Assembly (NCBI GenBank): GCA_903813345.2
Contig: CAIIXF020000010.1
Span: forward strand, 3,899,169 to 3,963,168
Direction of reading: 5' to 3'
DNA: 64,000 bases
Source: Owenia fusiformis
Taxonomy: Eukaryota; Annelida; Polychaeta; Sabellida; Oweniidae
Position numbers and translations under genes: made by a program
Shown: piece by piece, positions 1 to 11,419 of the stretch
Position numbering within the stretch: position 1 is the stretch's first letter
How the letters are laid out: the number at the start of each line of letters is the position of its first letter
Notes under the pieces: model-generated
Databases searched by the model: none
Told to the model about the DNA's origin: nothing
What the model saw: only the letters and a program-made list of their open reading frames with translations

Positions 1-592
1 CTAAGAATGGTGACCCCCCCCCCCCCGGGTAAGGCCCTGCAGTAAAAAGTTCACAATGATCATGCTTTTAGAAAAATATACAACGATTAAAATCCGCATA
101 CTGTGCACACAATGTACAAGGATTGCCGAACTTGCATGCGCGTTCTTGATAATAAGAAAAAAGGTCGAACAGTTACTTAAAAATCACACATTTTCATTTT
201 TAAACATAGTAAATATTTGGATATTTAAATCAAGAAAAGTATGATAACATTTATGATCGATAATTATTAATAACTCTCCATAGCCAACAGCGACTGTGAC
301 GACATGTTTATTTACTTAGCTAATTAGACATTTACAATATTGTTAATGGTCGCAACGGATACTATAAGTAAGCAGTTCGGATACCACGTTTGTATACGAC
401 AATAACAAATCCCGGGCAGAATATTATTTAACAGTATCTGATCTTATTAGTTATTAATCAATTTGGATAACAAATATATTATCTCGTCGTATTGGAGTTT
501 ATTATATAGTGTTTCTCGTTGTGTCCAGTAGACTGGGCATGTAAGTCATGGCTGTGATGAGATATATGCAATGTTGGTGTGAAGAGTCAGTC
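1..592. other. No gene seen; poly-C run near the left edge
   Basis: The stretch is AT-rich with a run of C at about 13-26. The one short open frame (56-244) has no recognisable motif and reads like chance. I see no promoter or repeat boundary that I can support here. Confidence 0.6.
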
Positions 593-665
593 GGCTCCGT
601 AGCTCAAGTGGGAGAGCACCTGACATGTAATCGGGACGTTGTGGGTTCGATTCCCACCAGGGTGG
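593..665 (+). tRNA. tRNA-Thr(TGT)-like sequence, probably a pseudogene or SINE head
   Basis: A full cloverleaf can be drawn. The D arm is 602-617 with GCTC/GAGC. The anticodon stem CCTGA/TCGGG holds loop 624-630 with anticodon TGT (626-628). The variable loop is 5 nt. The T arm is 641-657, with GTGGG and CCCAC around a TTCGATT loop. A-box-like (TAGCTCAAGTGG) and B-box (GGTTCGATTCC) Pol III promoter motifs are intact. Against a working tRNA, position 33 is A instead of the near-invariant T, and the acceptor stem (593-599 against 658-664) has mismatches at pairs 1-72 and 6-67 plus two G-T pairs. I read it as a decayed tRNA or a tRNA-derived SINE head. No SINE tail was recognised. Confidence 0.5.
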
Positions 666-977
666 AGTGTCTTTTTCACGCACGTAAGTAATAATAATTA
701 AAATAAATGTTTAATATACTGCTAAATAAGTTGCATTAAGAGAGAATCATAGAGAATATTTTTTCCTGTATAATAGGCAGTTATTTCTTTTATTATAACG
801 GAAAAAATATAATACGTATTTTTAAGAATTATTTTTGATTTAATAATATTATTCGTGTATTATTTAAAGGGAACAACATATAATGCCAAATAATATAGAA
901 TAATATTCCTGTCAGGAGCAAATTTTATGTTTGCATTTGCAATCAAAAACCTATTATACGCGGTTATTTTCGAGCCG
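666..977. other. AT-rich spacer, nothing recognised
   Basis: Very AT-rich sequence with short TAATAATATT-type runs. No exon-like frame, repeat boundary or RNA gene is visible. Confidence 0.6.
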
Positions 978-2060
978 TTAATCCCTAATTATTCAATTCC
1001 TATGAAATGAGTTTCATTCATACTGATAATTAATCTGTTTGTTAGGGTTCATGGATTAATCTCTACGGCTGATGGTTCTTAATTCCACAAAAATAATTTG
1101 CAAAATAAGTTTTTACATACATATTTGATTGTATAATGTCCCTCATGTTATGATTAACATTGTGTTAAATCTTTGATTCAATCAATTAATTCATTGTTAA
1201 TTTTCAAATTTTTAATTAATTTGTTTTCCTCACAATTTTAGTCCATTGTTTCTCTGTCACATTAAGTTTATAGCAAACAACATTTAAATCGATTCCCTCT
1301 TACACAGGTACAAACAACCACCTGTATTCACTTTGCCAACCGGAAAAACAGTCATGACAGGGAACTGCTCAATATTCAATAAACACATTACGCATTTTAT
1401 ACAGACCCGTAGCTAAGGACCCCCCTCCCCGTGGCCAACAATTCTGTCAAAATCATGTAGTTTTTCACTATTAACATACATGTGTTGACATTCCAGAGCA
1501 ATATAATAAGTCAAACTTTAATCCCTAATTATTCAATTTCCACGATTTGAGTTTTGTTCACACTGATAAATAATCTGTTTGTTTGAGTTAATGGATTAAT
1601 TTCCACAGCCAATAGTTCTAATTTCAACTAAAAAATAAATTGCAAATTAAGTTTTTCATATTTATTTGATTGTATAATGTCTATTATGTTATGATTAACA
1701 TTGTGTTAAAATTTGGATTTAATTGATTGACTCAACGGAAAGTTAATTTTTAATCAACGGGTTTCCTCACATTTTTACTCTATTGGGTTTCCTCACAATT
1801 TAACTCAATTGTTTTTCTGTCAAATTACAGTAAGTTTACAACAAACAACACTTAAAGCCCCCTCTTACACAGACACAAACACCATTAATCACTTCACAAA
1901 CAACACAAAACATTTTTGACACGAAACTGCTATATATCAATACATTACGAATTTGGTATAGGTCCATGGCCAGGGAGGGGGGGGGGGTCGTTGGGTTCAA
2001 GTAAATCCCCCCCCTTGCCAAAATTCTTTCAAAATCCTACATTTTTACCAATCTGAGCAC
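978..2060. repeat. Two diverged tandem copies of a ~540-bp unit
   Basis: The block starting TTAATCCCTAATTATTCAAT at 978 restarts at 1518. Both copies then share, in order, a GTTTGTT...ATGGATTAAT stretch, TTGATTGTATAATGTC, TTATGATTAACATTGTGTT, a CCTCACA stretch, AACAAACAACA and a GC-richer tail with runs of C or G (about 1420 and 1975-2015). The copies are diverged with small indels. No coding potential is seen. Confidence 0.75.
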
Positions 2061-2599
2061 TGTTAAGTGATTTCGGGCCAAAATGATCAATTGTGACCCC
2101 TTGGTTTTGTTTTGAAAATTGATCCCCTGGGCTAAAACTTATTCCGAGCCTGTATTATATTGGATGTACATGTATTGCTCCGATTTCTTCTGGCAAATCG
2201 ATGATAATAAATAAGAAATTTACATTAGGTTAACTAATACAAGTGGTGTTAAGCCATGCTAAAACAAAATTAAAACGTGTATTCTCTCACATTTCACAAT
2301 TCATGCGTTTTCTGTTATCCATATATCTGAGATATAAACTGGGGATACAAACAACACATTAGTCCATGATGTAATACATTTGTTTCTACTACAATTGGAC
2401 CATTTTAATTAAAGCTGGTTTTGATTAATTTTTTGTTTTCCATTTCCAAATGTATATTCGGTATGTTTAGTTGTTTGATAATGAAAATAAAGAAGCGGGC
2501 ACATTTTACATTTATTCCTAATGTTTCATCTAACATAGCGATGATTACGCTTTGAGCAAATTGGTGCATGGTAGAACAAACTGATGTAAATAACATGTT
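2061..2599. other. Spacer between repeat copies, nothing recognised
   Basis: Between the second and third copies of the ~540-bp unit lies about 540 bp of sequence that I cannot match to either. It may be another copy too decayed to see. The 94-aa minus-strand frame at 2405-2689 has no motif and crosses the repeat boundary. Confidence 0.45.
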
Positions 2600-3590
2600 G
2601 ACATACAGTACATGTATGTCAGAGCAATATGATAAGTAAAACTTTAATCCCCAATTATTCAATTTCTTTAATATGAGTTTTGTTAACACTGAAAGCTAAT
2701 CCGTTTGTTAGAGGCGATGGATTAATTTCCTACAGCCAACAGTTCTAAGTTCCACAAAAAAAAATTTAAAAACCAAGTTTTTCATATTTATTTGATTGTA
2801 TAATGTCCCTTATGTTATGATTAACATTGTGTTAAAATTTGGATTAAATCGATTGACCCAATCTGATACTCAGACCATCTCTGCTATGCACAATCCAAAG
2901 AAGAACAACTAAATTAATTTATAGACTAAAAGACCTAGCATATAGTGATAGATTGAAGGAACTGAAATTACACTCTTTACATTATAGACGCAAAAGAGGT
3001 GATATGATAGAAGTTTATAAGATATTCAATGGACTAGTCAACTTAAACCCTGATTTATTTTTCCAGTCATCCACTTCCACCACGAGAGGCCATTCAAAAA
3101 AACTATTCAAGAGACACTGCAAAACTTCACTTAGAAGCAACACTTTCAGCTTGAGAGTAATCAGTGACTGGAATAGTCTCCCAGAGAACGTCATAAGTTC
3201 AGACTCTATCACCACCTTCAAAACGAGGCTCGACAAATTCTGGTCAGAAAAACACTACACCATAGTATAGCACGGCGGAACAACAGCACGCACCCCTGAA
3301 GTACTGCAACAAGAAGACCAGTCTGCAAGTCTGATCTTTGGGGTCTATGCTTAACCTAGCTCACCTGTCAAACTTAAAGTGTCTTGGACCAGGTGGTTCA
3401 AATGATTAAAATATCACGATCAGTTTTTAGCTGATAAATATAAAAAGAGCTTAGCGACAACAGGCAAACAAGCCTAACAGCTACAGTATCAAAATGATGA
3501 TGATGATGAATGATGATTTGATTTTTAATTGATGACTTTTTCACATTTTTACTCCATTGTTAACATTAATTTAAAACAAGTTAAATTTCT
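2600..3590. repeat. Third copy of the ~540-bp unit, split by a LINE insertion
   Basis: Sequence at 2600-2860 matches the start of the units at 978 and 1518 (CCCCAATTATTCAATTTC, TTATGATTAACATTGTG and the following AT-rich segment). The match stops at about 2860 and resumes at about 3518 with TTTTTAATTGATGACTTTTT and CACATTTTTACTCCATTGTT. The intervening ~650 bp is a 5'-truncated LINE, so this copy shows the empty-site logic of the insertion. Confidence 0.7.
2861..3517 (+). mobile_element. 5'-truncated LINE fragment (C-terminus of the reverse-transcriptase ORF)
   Basis: One open frame runs from about 2875 to the TAG at 3268-3270. It encodes the C-terminal tail typical of CR1/Jockey-type non-LTR retrotransposon ORF2: an IQRRTTKLI stretch, LHSLHYRRKRGDMIEVYKI, then a tail ending SDWNSLPENV...FKTRLDKFW. 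The polymerase core is absent, as expected after 5' truncation. The 3' end is a short ATGATGATG repeat at about 3494-3517, a common CR1/L2-like tail. Both edges fall inside a copy of the local ~540-bp repeat. It is inactive. Family assignment within the Jockey superfamily is inference. Confidence 0.85.
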
Positions 3591-4734
3591 TTCTTCTAAA
3601 CATTTATTTGTAAATATTTTTCAAATAGAAATAGAACAGTAAAAATAAAATATGTGTGACATGTGTAAGTAATAGAGATGAGAAGGCCAGTAGAATGGTG
3701 AATCCTATTAACTGCCATGATGTGCATTCTTTGTTTTGTTTGGTTAAGTAATTAACCAGATGGATTGTATATCAAGTTGGACGAGAATAATCGCGTATAA
3801 TATTTTTTAGAACCCAAATAATACAATATAATTTGATATATTCTGCTTAGATTTGAAAATACTAGAAAATAATATTTTTTAGAATAGAAAAAAAATCTAA
3901 ATAGACTGCAATCATCAGTTTGGATTGATAAATATGACCAAATAATATTTTAGAAAGACAGAATAAATATGAATTGGCGCAAATAATTCTAAAAAAGAAT
4001 ATTATACCAGGAATAAATCATTCTGCTACATTTTCTTATTGAGATAATCGGATTTGGTAAATGTTTATATGTACAAATAATATTTGGACCTCACTTATTT
4101 CTAATTATATTATATTAATCTCTATATAATGTAGTATATTATGCTGATTATATTTTTTTCCTTCATAATATAATATAATAATTACAATACTGAATGGAAA
4201 TACTGTATTATTACGCATCTTTTTACACAAATATCCGAAAATAAAACATATTTTTATATATTATTTTATCGATTTCACCAAGTGACATCAGCCCTTAGCA
4301 TAGGATTTCATCCTATGTTTTCAGATTAACTGCGTGGAATGTTGCCCCGAGTATTGTGATGTCATGTTACCATAACAACCATAACTCTACCTGAGTTTTA
4401 TTTTTTTGTCGAAACTTTGCAGTTTAAGTAACGATACATGAAAGTACATTATGTAAAATTTTGAAGACGATTGGTGCATATTTAAAAAAAATGCCAGCAC
4501 CAGTCCTGTTACTTTTGGAACACCCTGTAAAGTAAAGCCCCGGATTTTGTACATTATTGAGTACCAGATACCTGGTACAAATAAGAGGTAACAGGTACCT
4601 GGTACTAATTCCTCCACAGGAGGTCAATTACCCGGTCCCCGATACCCTTCTTGAAAATAACGCATATATATTTTCTCAAAGTCGTCTTACAAAAATATGA
4701 ACATTTGAACAAGCACCAAGGAAATCAGCTATTT
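3591..4734. other. AT-rich spacer with small hairpins, no gene
   Basis: Very AT-rich, with many AATAATATTTTAGAA-like motifs between about 3790 and 4260. A short perfect hairpin CATAGGATTTCATCCTATG lies near 4299, and GGTACC-centred palindromes (TACCAGATACCTGGTA, AACAGGTACCTGGTACT) lie near 4560-4606. Two overlapping minus-strand frames (4387-4627) cross these and show no motif. Confidence 0.5.
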
Positions 4735-6212
4735 TAAATAACAATCAAAACATGGACAATAGCAACATCAAAGTACATCACTTAAAGTACACATCACTAT
4801 ATTACCCCTTTGATCCATCTGATCCTGACATGCGTACTATCAATCATGATCTTAATATCATAACTAACTGGTCTCAAAAATGGAAACTAGATTTCAAGCC
4901 TGAAAAAACAGAGGAAGTTATCTTTCAAAGCCAGCGCTGTGTATTTCCTACTCCGCCACCTTAGCCAAACTTGGAAATGGGGAAATTAAAAGGAATAATC
5001 TTCATAAGCATCTAGGGTATACTTTTGATTATCTTCTTTCTAACAAAAATCATATTTATGACATTGTCAAGAGAGTACAAAAACTGCTTAATCCATTGAA
5101 GGCACTTACATCAAAAATTAACTCGAAACATTTGGAGACAATGTACAACTCATTCATAAGGCCTCATTTTGACTACGCAGACATTCTTTATCATTCATCA
5201 ACTCAAGTACTGATCAATATCCCTAGCAAGTTACATTATCAGGCTGCATTATTGTGTTCTGGGTGTCTCCATGGCTCTGATACAGGTAAAGTTATGGGGG
5301 TCTTAAACTGGTGCACACTATCCCAAAGGAGGGAACAACACATTCTTAACTTCATGTACAAAGTAATCAGAAACCAGGTACCCTCCTATGTATCTTCAAT
5401 ATTTGAAGAATTCAAAAATCCAGCTACCAGAAGAACAAGCAATACAGAGGTATACCAAATTCCTATAAGGTCAACTGCCCAATTTATTAAATCCCCTATT
5501 CCTAATGCAATATCACTGTGGAACAAATTACCAAAACCTCTTTTAGAATATGCCTTAAAATTTTCCCTACCAGCGTTCAAAAAAGAAAGTAATAAACACT
5601 ATCTGCCCAAGAGAATAATCAGTTCAACGTCCCTGATTAATTTAACAAGGTCTCAAGAAATCACTCTCAACAGAGCTCGTGTTGACTTATTTTTGAAAGC
5701 AAGACTTTTTGCACACCAATTTACTTTTATAGACTCGGCTCATTGTTCTTGCGGCAAACCTGAAACACTAAAACATTTATTTTTCAAGTGTCCTCTATGC
5801 CAAATTAATAGGCATGCCCTGATGGAAGAGGTCAACAATAATTTTTATAATAAGATCAGTCAACTAACAAACATGGATGATAAACTTAATTTTCTCTTAT
5901 ATGGTGACGAGACATTATCCTTAGCAGAACTAAGTAAACTTTTTATCATCGTCAGCAATTTTCTCCATGACAATAAGACATAGCAAAGAGGTCTCATCTA
6001 AGCCCTGGAGAACATGTTTTCTACACATCTACTTGGCACAAACCCCTCTGTTCCCTGGGATACCCTTCGATGCACAGTCGTCCTCAAACAGCTAAATACT
6101 ATACTTAATTTTTTACGATGTAAGTGATGGCCAACCTATAATGCCAATATGGCGATTGGTGGCCGAAAATGTATTGACTTTACTTCAATAAAGTTTATAC
6201 TATAAAAAAAAC
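4735..6212 (+). mobile_element. Degenerate LINE fragment with RT C-terminus and zinc-knuckle tail
   Basis: The sequence enters inside the RT domain (4752-4964: a D-N-S-N stretch, NHDLNIITNWSQKWKLDFKP, EKTEEVIF). It suffers a frameshift near 4950 and continues open in another frame to TAG at 5981-5983. That part carries HLGYTFDYLLSNKNH, FIRPHFDYADILYHSS, TLSQRREQHILNFMYKVI and NAISLWNKLPKPL. It ends with a cysteine-histidine knuckle (CSCGKPETLKHLFFKCPLC), seen in many marine-invertebrate LINEs. An AATAAA at about 6187 and a short A-run near 6205 mark the 3' end. It is 5'-truncated, frameshifted and inactive. Clade is uncertain (Jockey/I-like). Confidence 0.85.
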
Positions 6213-7009
6213 TTAAAGTACTTGTATTGTTAACCATTTTAAATCAAGTGTAATGCTTGTAACATTGTCATTATGTAAAATCTTATTGTCTTCATTTTAA
6301 TGTTCAAACCTAATGTTTCATATCTTCAATTCCATTCTGGTACAAAGACAGACAATAATACCTTCTGAAAAATATGTGTAACATCGTCCACCCCACCCCC
6401 AAACTCTGGGCAGGCTACAAAATTGGTTTGTATAGTAGATACCAATTGTTTAGTTTTAGGTACCCATCCTTTTTAGGAACCCCTCTTTTTAAACCCTTTT
6501 CCAGAACACATCATGGAGAATCTAGAAGCAAGAGAAGGAAGCAAGGCCCAATAAATTATATAGACCCATCTTTTATGGAGTTTTTTCTTGAAAAAATTGA
6601 ATATGCAAAATATTGTCATTGTGACATCATAATTCAAGATGGCGGATTTGGACTTTTTACAAAACAGAATTATTTTAGCATTTTTTGTTTAAAACTTCGA
6701 TTCAAAAATCTTAGCACAACTACTTGTATAGATCTTTAATGCTGATCATTCTGTGATATTTGTACTATAGCATAACTCCTACAAAATACTTTTTAAAGGG
6801 CTTAGACAGAAAATTTGAGGAAAATCCCCATGGCGATTTAACATTGGATTTTTCTTTTTGCAATTTTTTAGCAATTCATTACGCTTTGGACCCCCTGTAT
6901 CTTCATTAATATTATTCTCTGATCACAGTGCTTCAAAATCAGAATATCTTTGCATTCTCTCCCTCTGCGATAAGCAGTTAGCATTTCGCCAATTAAGGAT
7001 AAGGTGAAC
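6213..7009. other. Spacer, no supported gene
   Basis: The 121-aa frame at 6374-6739 is the longest open stretch. It has low-complexity composition, no domain I recognise and no matching splice context. Treated as noncoding. Confidence 0.5.
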
Positions 7010-7366
7010 TATGTGTACTAACTGTAAATTAAGTTTAAAATCTGACCAATCAGAATATGCTCTTGATGTAAATTGGATGTATACTAAAGTGTAAACTGAG
7101 TGTAAACTTAGGTGTAAATTAGCTCATTTGCATGTGAAATTGGTCACCTATTTACTTGGTGTAAAGTAAGTGTAAACTTAAGTGAAAACTAAGTGCAAAC
7201 TGGATGTAAAGTAGATGTAAACTTCAGTGTAAAGTGGGTGTATACTAAGGTGTAAACTGAGTGTAAATTAGCTCATTTGCATATGAAATTGGTCACCTAT
7301 TTAATGGGTGTAAAGTAAGTATAAACTGAGTGTAAATTGTAGGTGTAAAGCCTTTGTAAATTTTGA
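7010..7366. repeat. Degenerate GTGTAAACT minisatellite with a higher-order unit
   Basis: Dozens of variants of a 10-11-bp motif (GTGTAAACTAA, GTGTAAAGT, TGTAAATTA) follow one another. A longer block (GTGTAAATTAGCTCATTTGC, then TGAAATTGGTCACCTATTTA) occurs twice, about 150 bp apart (near 7110 and 7263), which shows duplication of larger segments inside the array. Confidence 0.8.
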
Positions 7367-7956
7367 TATGGGAAGGAACCTTTTGATTAATTATATCTTT
7401 ATGAAGTGAATAATTTTTATATTTGATTTACATGTTAAATAATGCATACATATAATATATGTTTATTAAACGCTGCATTAGGGAACAACATTTTCATCAA
7501 AAATCAAAATGTCAAAAATAACTATCCCATTTAGGAAGATTAGCCTTTGAATTAATTACACTTTTTTTATAAACTGAATAATATTATTATTTGATTCACA
7601 ATGTTAAAGGTGAATACATATGTCATATTTATGTTGTGTTCTAAACTTCCGTATGTAGAAACATCCCTGAAAATTTCAGATGAATCTCTGAAACAGTTTG
7701 ACTAGAAATATGTAGACAAGTGTCGACAAACAAGATTTTAGGGTGGAAAATCCAAAATGGCCACCTTAACATTTACCCAGAATGCCCAAAAACTACTTAG
7801 TTCTAAATATTGATACGTAGAAACATCCCTGAAAATTTTAGATGAACCTCTCAAATGGTTTGGCTGGAAACCTGTAGACAAGCCTCGACAGACAGACAAG
7901 GCGGCAAATCAAAAATGGCTGCCTTAACATTTACCCAGAATGCCAAAAAAACTAAT
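7367..7956. repeat. Direct duplication of ~150 bp flanking the large foldback
   Basis: Segments near 7660-7790 and 7810-7950 are diverged direct copies. Each has ACATCCCTGAAAATTT, a TGTAGACAAG...CGACA stretch, then AAAATGGC(C/T) and CCTTAACATTTACCCAGAAT. The same family reappears in direct orientation at about 16855-16935, just beyond the right end of the foldback. This suggests the foldback inserted into this older repeat. No gene is seen. Confidence 0.7.
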
Positions 7957-8669
7957 AACAGGATCTTAAGAGGTTCTGGACAAATCATTTGATTCTGGAC
8001 TTGTCTTTTTTTTTCAACGAAATCACATCCAAGGGTTGAATTTTTATTAGCTATTTAGAGAGTGAGTCCTGCCTAGTATTAATTTCAATAAAAAAGTTAA
8101 AATAGAACCCTATTTGAGAGTCAATCTAATACTTACATTACATTGATAAATTAAGGCAAATCCTGAAATATATCTTTAAAGTGCATTTTTTATGAAATAT
8201 TATCCAGCAAGTATTTAGATGAAACGGTCTTATTTAAATACAAATCATAACATGATGATATTTTTCATGAAACATTTTTCATTTTTAATTTAGGTGAAAA
8301 CCCTTACATGATTCCATCAAGGGGTGAAGATAAAATGATCGAATTTAAGTGATTTAAGGATCACGAGAATATATTTTCTAGGATATTTTCTATGAAATCC
8401 CATCCAATGTTCAAGGTAAAATTTTGATTTTGATTTGGTATTAGGTCACGTGTTCCAAAGATCCATAAAGGCCCATAGAACCATATAGGAACGTCATTTT
8501 GAATGTCACGTGGTAGATCCATATAAGGCTTTTAGAACCATGTCGGGAAAGATGAGGGGAAGCCCCTGACACCTGTTTCACGATTTTATCCGAACGTTGT
8601 TCGGATCATTTCGGTTTTTATGCACTTCATTATTGCACCGAAGTTTGCCGATTCGATTCGTCGTATTTC

Positions 8670-9010
8670 GGAATCCTGGTGACAATTTTATACTCCATTT
8701 GGAGTATTTTTGATCTACTTCTTATGACGAAGATTCTTGAACCTTGTTCGGATTAATCCGGATTTTCTGACCTACTTTATCTACCGAGATTTCACGAGTT
8801 AACATTCGTCTCATTTCGGAATCCTGGTGACAATTTTATACTCCAATGGAGTATTTTTGATCTACTTCTTATGACGAAAATTCCCGAACCTAGTTCGGAT
8901 TAAACCGGATTTTCTGACCTACCTTATCTACCGAGATTTAACGAGTTACATTCGTCTCATTTCGGAATCCTGGTGACAATTTTATACTCCATTGGAGTAT
9001 TTTTGATCTA
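8670..9010. repeat. ~147-bp tandem repeat inside the left arm of the 8.9-kb foldback
   Basis: GGAATCCTGGTGACAATTTT recurs at 8670, 8818 and 8964, each followed by TATACTCCA(T)TGGAGTATTT and GATCTACTT. The units also share a TTCGGATTAA...CCGGATTTTCTGACC block. The mirrored array lies at about 15760-16110 in the right arm. Confidence 0.8.
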
Positions 9011-9074
9011 CTTTTTCTGGATTTTGCCCTACTTATTATATCTTGACAACAAGCAAATCAAAAAGTTGGCCATG

Positions 9075-9145
9075 AACGGGTCTCGATCAACTAACCTAGA
9101 GCATGGAAGCCAGGCACGCTAACCATGAGGCCAACGTGCTACCGA
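9075..9145 (-). repeat. tRNA-like stretch inside the foldback arm
   Basis: Read on the minus strand (mirrored on plus at about 15627-15705), the sequence has a GGCCTCATGGTTAGCGTG stretch like a D arm with A box. This is followed by GCCTGGCTTCCATGC and GGTTAGTTGATCGAGACCC, a degenerate B box or T arm. It resembles a tRNA-derived SINE head captured by the arm. Folding is imperfect and no isotype is assigned. Confidence 0.4.
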
Positions 9146-9470
9146 TATGAAAGAACAAAAGTATTATATATTTATACCGAGCGTCAATTCAAAATGATCC
9201 TCACTTTTGACTCCACTTAGATACGGCTCGTCAGTTGTATCCAGAATAGGTGAACGCATATGGCGCTAGTGAATAACCAAGTCCCAGGTGAGTGGTTCGT
9301 ATCCCTCCGTGATATACTATTTTTGTTTCATTAAATACGACAGAAAGGAGCAAGATGTAGTTTGAAAATAAGACGTTAGTTTGTTTCAAAACAGTTTGGA
9401 AACATTAATCTCTGATAATTTAAGATTTTCCACTCCTGAAGAGCCTCTAGATCTATGAAATTCATTAATC

Positions 9471-10008
9471 AAGACAGTTTAAAATTTTTAGATATATGTT
9501 ATACATTTTCATACTTTAGCCTGTGGAATCAACTAAATATTACATTTTGGATTTCATTGATATCCTGTCATAGTCCTAAAAAAAAATTCTGGAACATTAT
9601 TTTTTCAACACTGATACAAATTTCCCTGACATATCTACCGTTTCAAAATTCCCGGTCATCTTTGGCCCTTTTGACCTAATTTTAAAATTACCTGACATTC
9701 CCACACTTGGAAAATTAAGTCAATTTCCCTGACATTTGCAGGTGTGTAGGAACCCTGGAAATATCCCAATGGCTCGTCCTATGAATCGCTAGCACAGATT
9801 GGATTGATTAGTGTTTCAAAATGGTGGACGAAGTGTTTGATTAGATAATTTACATATTGAGCTTCTTAAAGGGGCAACAAGGCCTGTACATAGAAAATTC
9901 GAAATTTTTTACATTTTCTGAATTTTTAGGGCAACATTTGGCTTAACATCTCTTTTTATACATTTTTTCTTAAAAAATATGGATAAACAATAACATTTCA
10001 GCATTAAA
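9471..10008. other. Interior spacer of the foldback, no gene
   Basis: AT-rich interior sequence. The 74-aa frame at 9455-9679 overlaps the arm boundary and has no motif. Confidence 0.5.
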
Positions 10009-11419
10009 GCTACGTTCACACCAATGGCGCTTTGATGGCGCTTCAAAGCGGCTTGTAAAGCGGCACCAAAGCGTAACAAAGTTTGATTGAAGCGTCGGGG
10101 TCGTAATAGGTAGTAGAACAGCTCGGAGTTAAGCGGGATATTCGGCAAGAGCACTAAAAATGTAAACTGTTCAAGCTACGTTCACACCAACGGCGCTTTG
10201 ATGGCGCTTTAAAGCGGCACCAAAGCGTAACAAAGCTTGATCCAAAGCGTCGGGGTCGTAATAGGTCGTAGAAAAGCTCGGAGTAAAGCGGGATAATCGG
10301 CAAGAGCGCCAAAAAATGATAAACTGTTTAAAAATTTTGGGCGCTCTGTTACGAATTGATTGAAGCGCCGAGAGCGTATCAAAGCTTAACAAACCGTAAC
10401 AAAGCTCAACAAAGCTTGACTCAAAGCGTAGCAAAGCTTAATAGAGCTTGGTTCAAAGCGGGGACCCCAGTCTATTCACGGTCTGTTACCACTTGACACG
10501 CTTCGTTAAGATGTCTCAAGATTTGCTACGATCTGGCATAAAGATCTGACACGAGGTCAGACGCTTTCATCAATATCTGACACTCTTTGTTACACGTTCA
10601 TGAGGGACTCTCAAGCTTTCCAACGCATTGAGACGCTTTAATCAAGGATTGAAACGCTTTGCTGTACGCTTGACAAGTTTCCACACGCTATATCACGCCG
10701 TGCGACAAACGTCATGTCTTCTTCAGATAGGTCATGCTCTGGTCCATCTGGAATTTCTGGATCTCGTTGTTCTGCCATCGTGTTCTCGAGTCAAAGATGC
10801 AATGGTTTTATGGATCTACTGCATCTTTATATAGTCATTGGATCAAAAGCGGCATGGAATCGGCGATCACGACATTTTCCAATGCGTGACAGAGCTTAAC
10901 AGAGCGTAACAATGATGCACAACAGAGTTTTGCAATCGTATCAGAGCCTGATTTAAAGCGTCATAATCGCATCAAAGCGTAATAATGCTTATCAAAGCTT
11001 ATCAAAGCGTGATTTCAAGCGTAACAAAGCCTGATCAAAGCGGGATCAAAGCGTGAGGAACCTTTTAGAGCTATGTTAAGCTTTCCTACGCTTTGGATCA
11101 AGCTTTTCTGAGCTTTGTTACGGTTTGTTTAGCTTTGATACGCTCTCGGCGCTTAATCGATTCGTAACAGAGCGCCCACATTTTTTAAAAAGTTTAAATT
11201 TTTTTGGCGCTCTTGCCGAATATCCCGCTTTACTCTGAGCTTTCCTACGACCTATTACGACCCCGACGCTTTAGTCAAGCTTTGTTACGCTTTGGTGCCG
11301 CTTTACAAGCCGCTTTAAAGCGCCATCAAAGCGCCGTTGGTATGAAGAAAAATGACAAAAATGACGGCGCTTTGCTCGCCGATTTAAAGCGTGGCATTCG
11401 CCGTTGGTGTGAACGTACC
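10009..11419. mobile_element. Nested 1.4-kb palindromic element with GCTACGTTCACACCAA ends
   Basis: The left end GCTACGTTCACACCAA (10009) is mirrored by TTGGTGTGAACGTAC ending at about 11418. The left side contains two direct copies (about 10009 and 10174) of a block with GGCGCTTTGATGGCGCTT, GGCACCAAAGCGTAACAAAG and CGTCGGGGTCGTAATAGGT. The right side (about 11150-11419) carries the same block inverted. Toward the centre are irregular CAAAGCGTAACAAAGC-type repeats (about 10380-10460 and 10890-11060). It is GC-richer than its surroundings. All frames here are repeat shadows and no transposase is visible. Confidence 0.75.

Noticed and set aside
6374-6739. 121-aa plus-strand frame after the second LINE
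   Set aside because: No recognisable domain, low-complexity residues and no splice or repeat-protein support.
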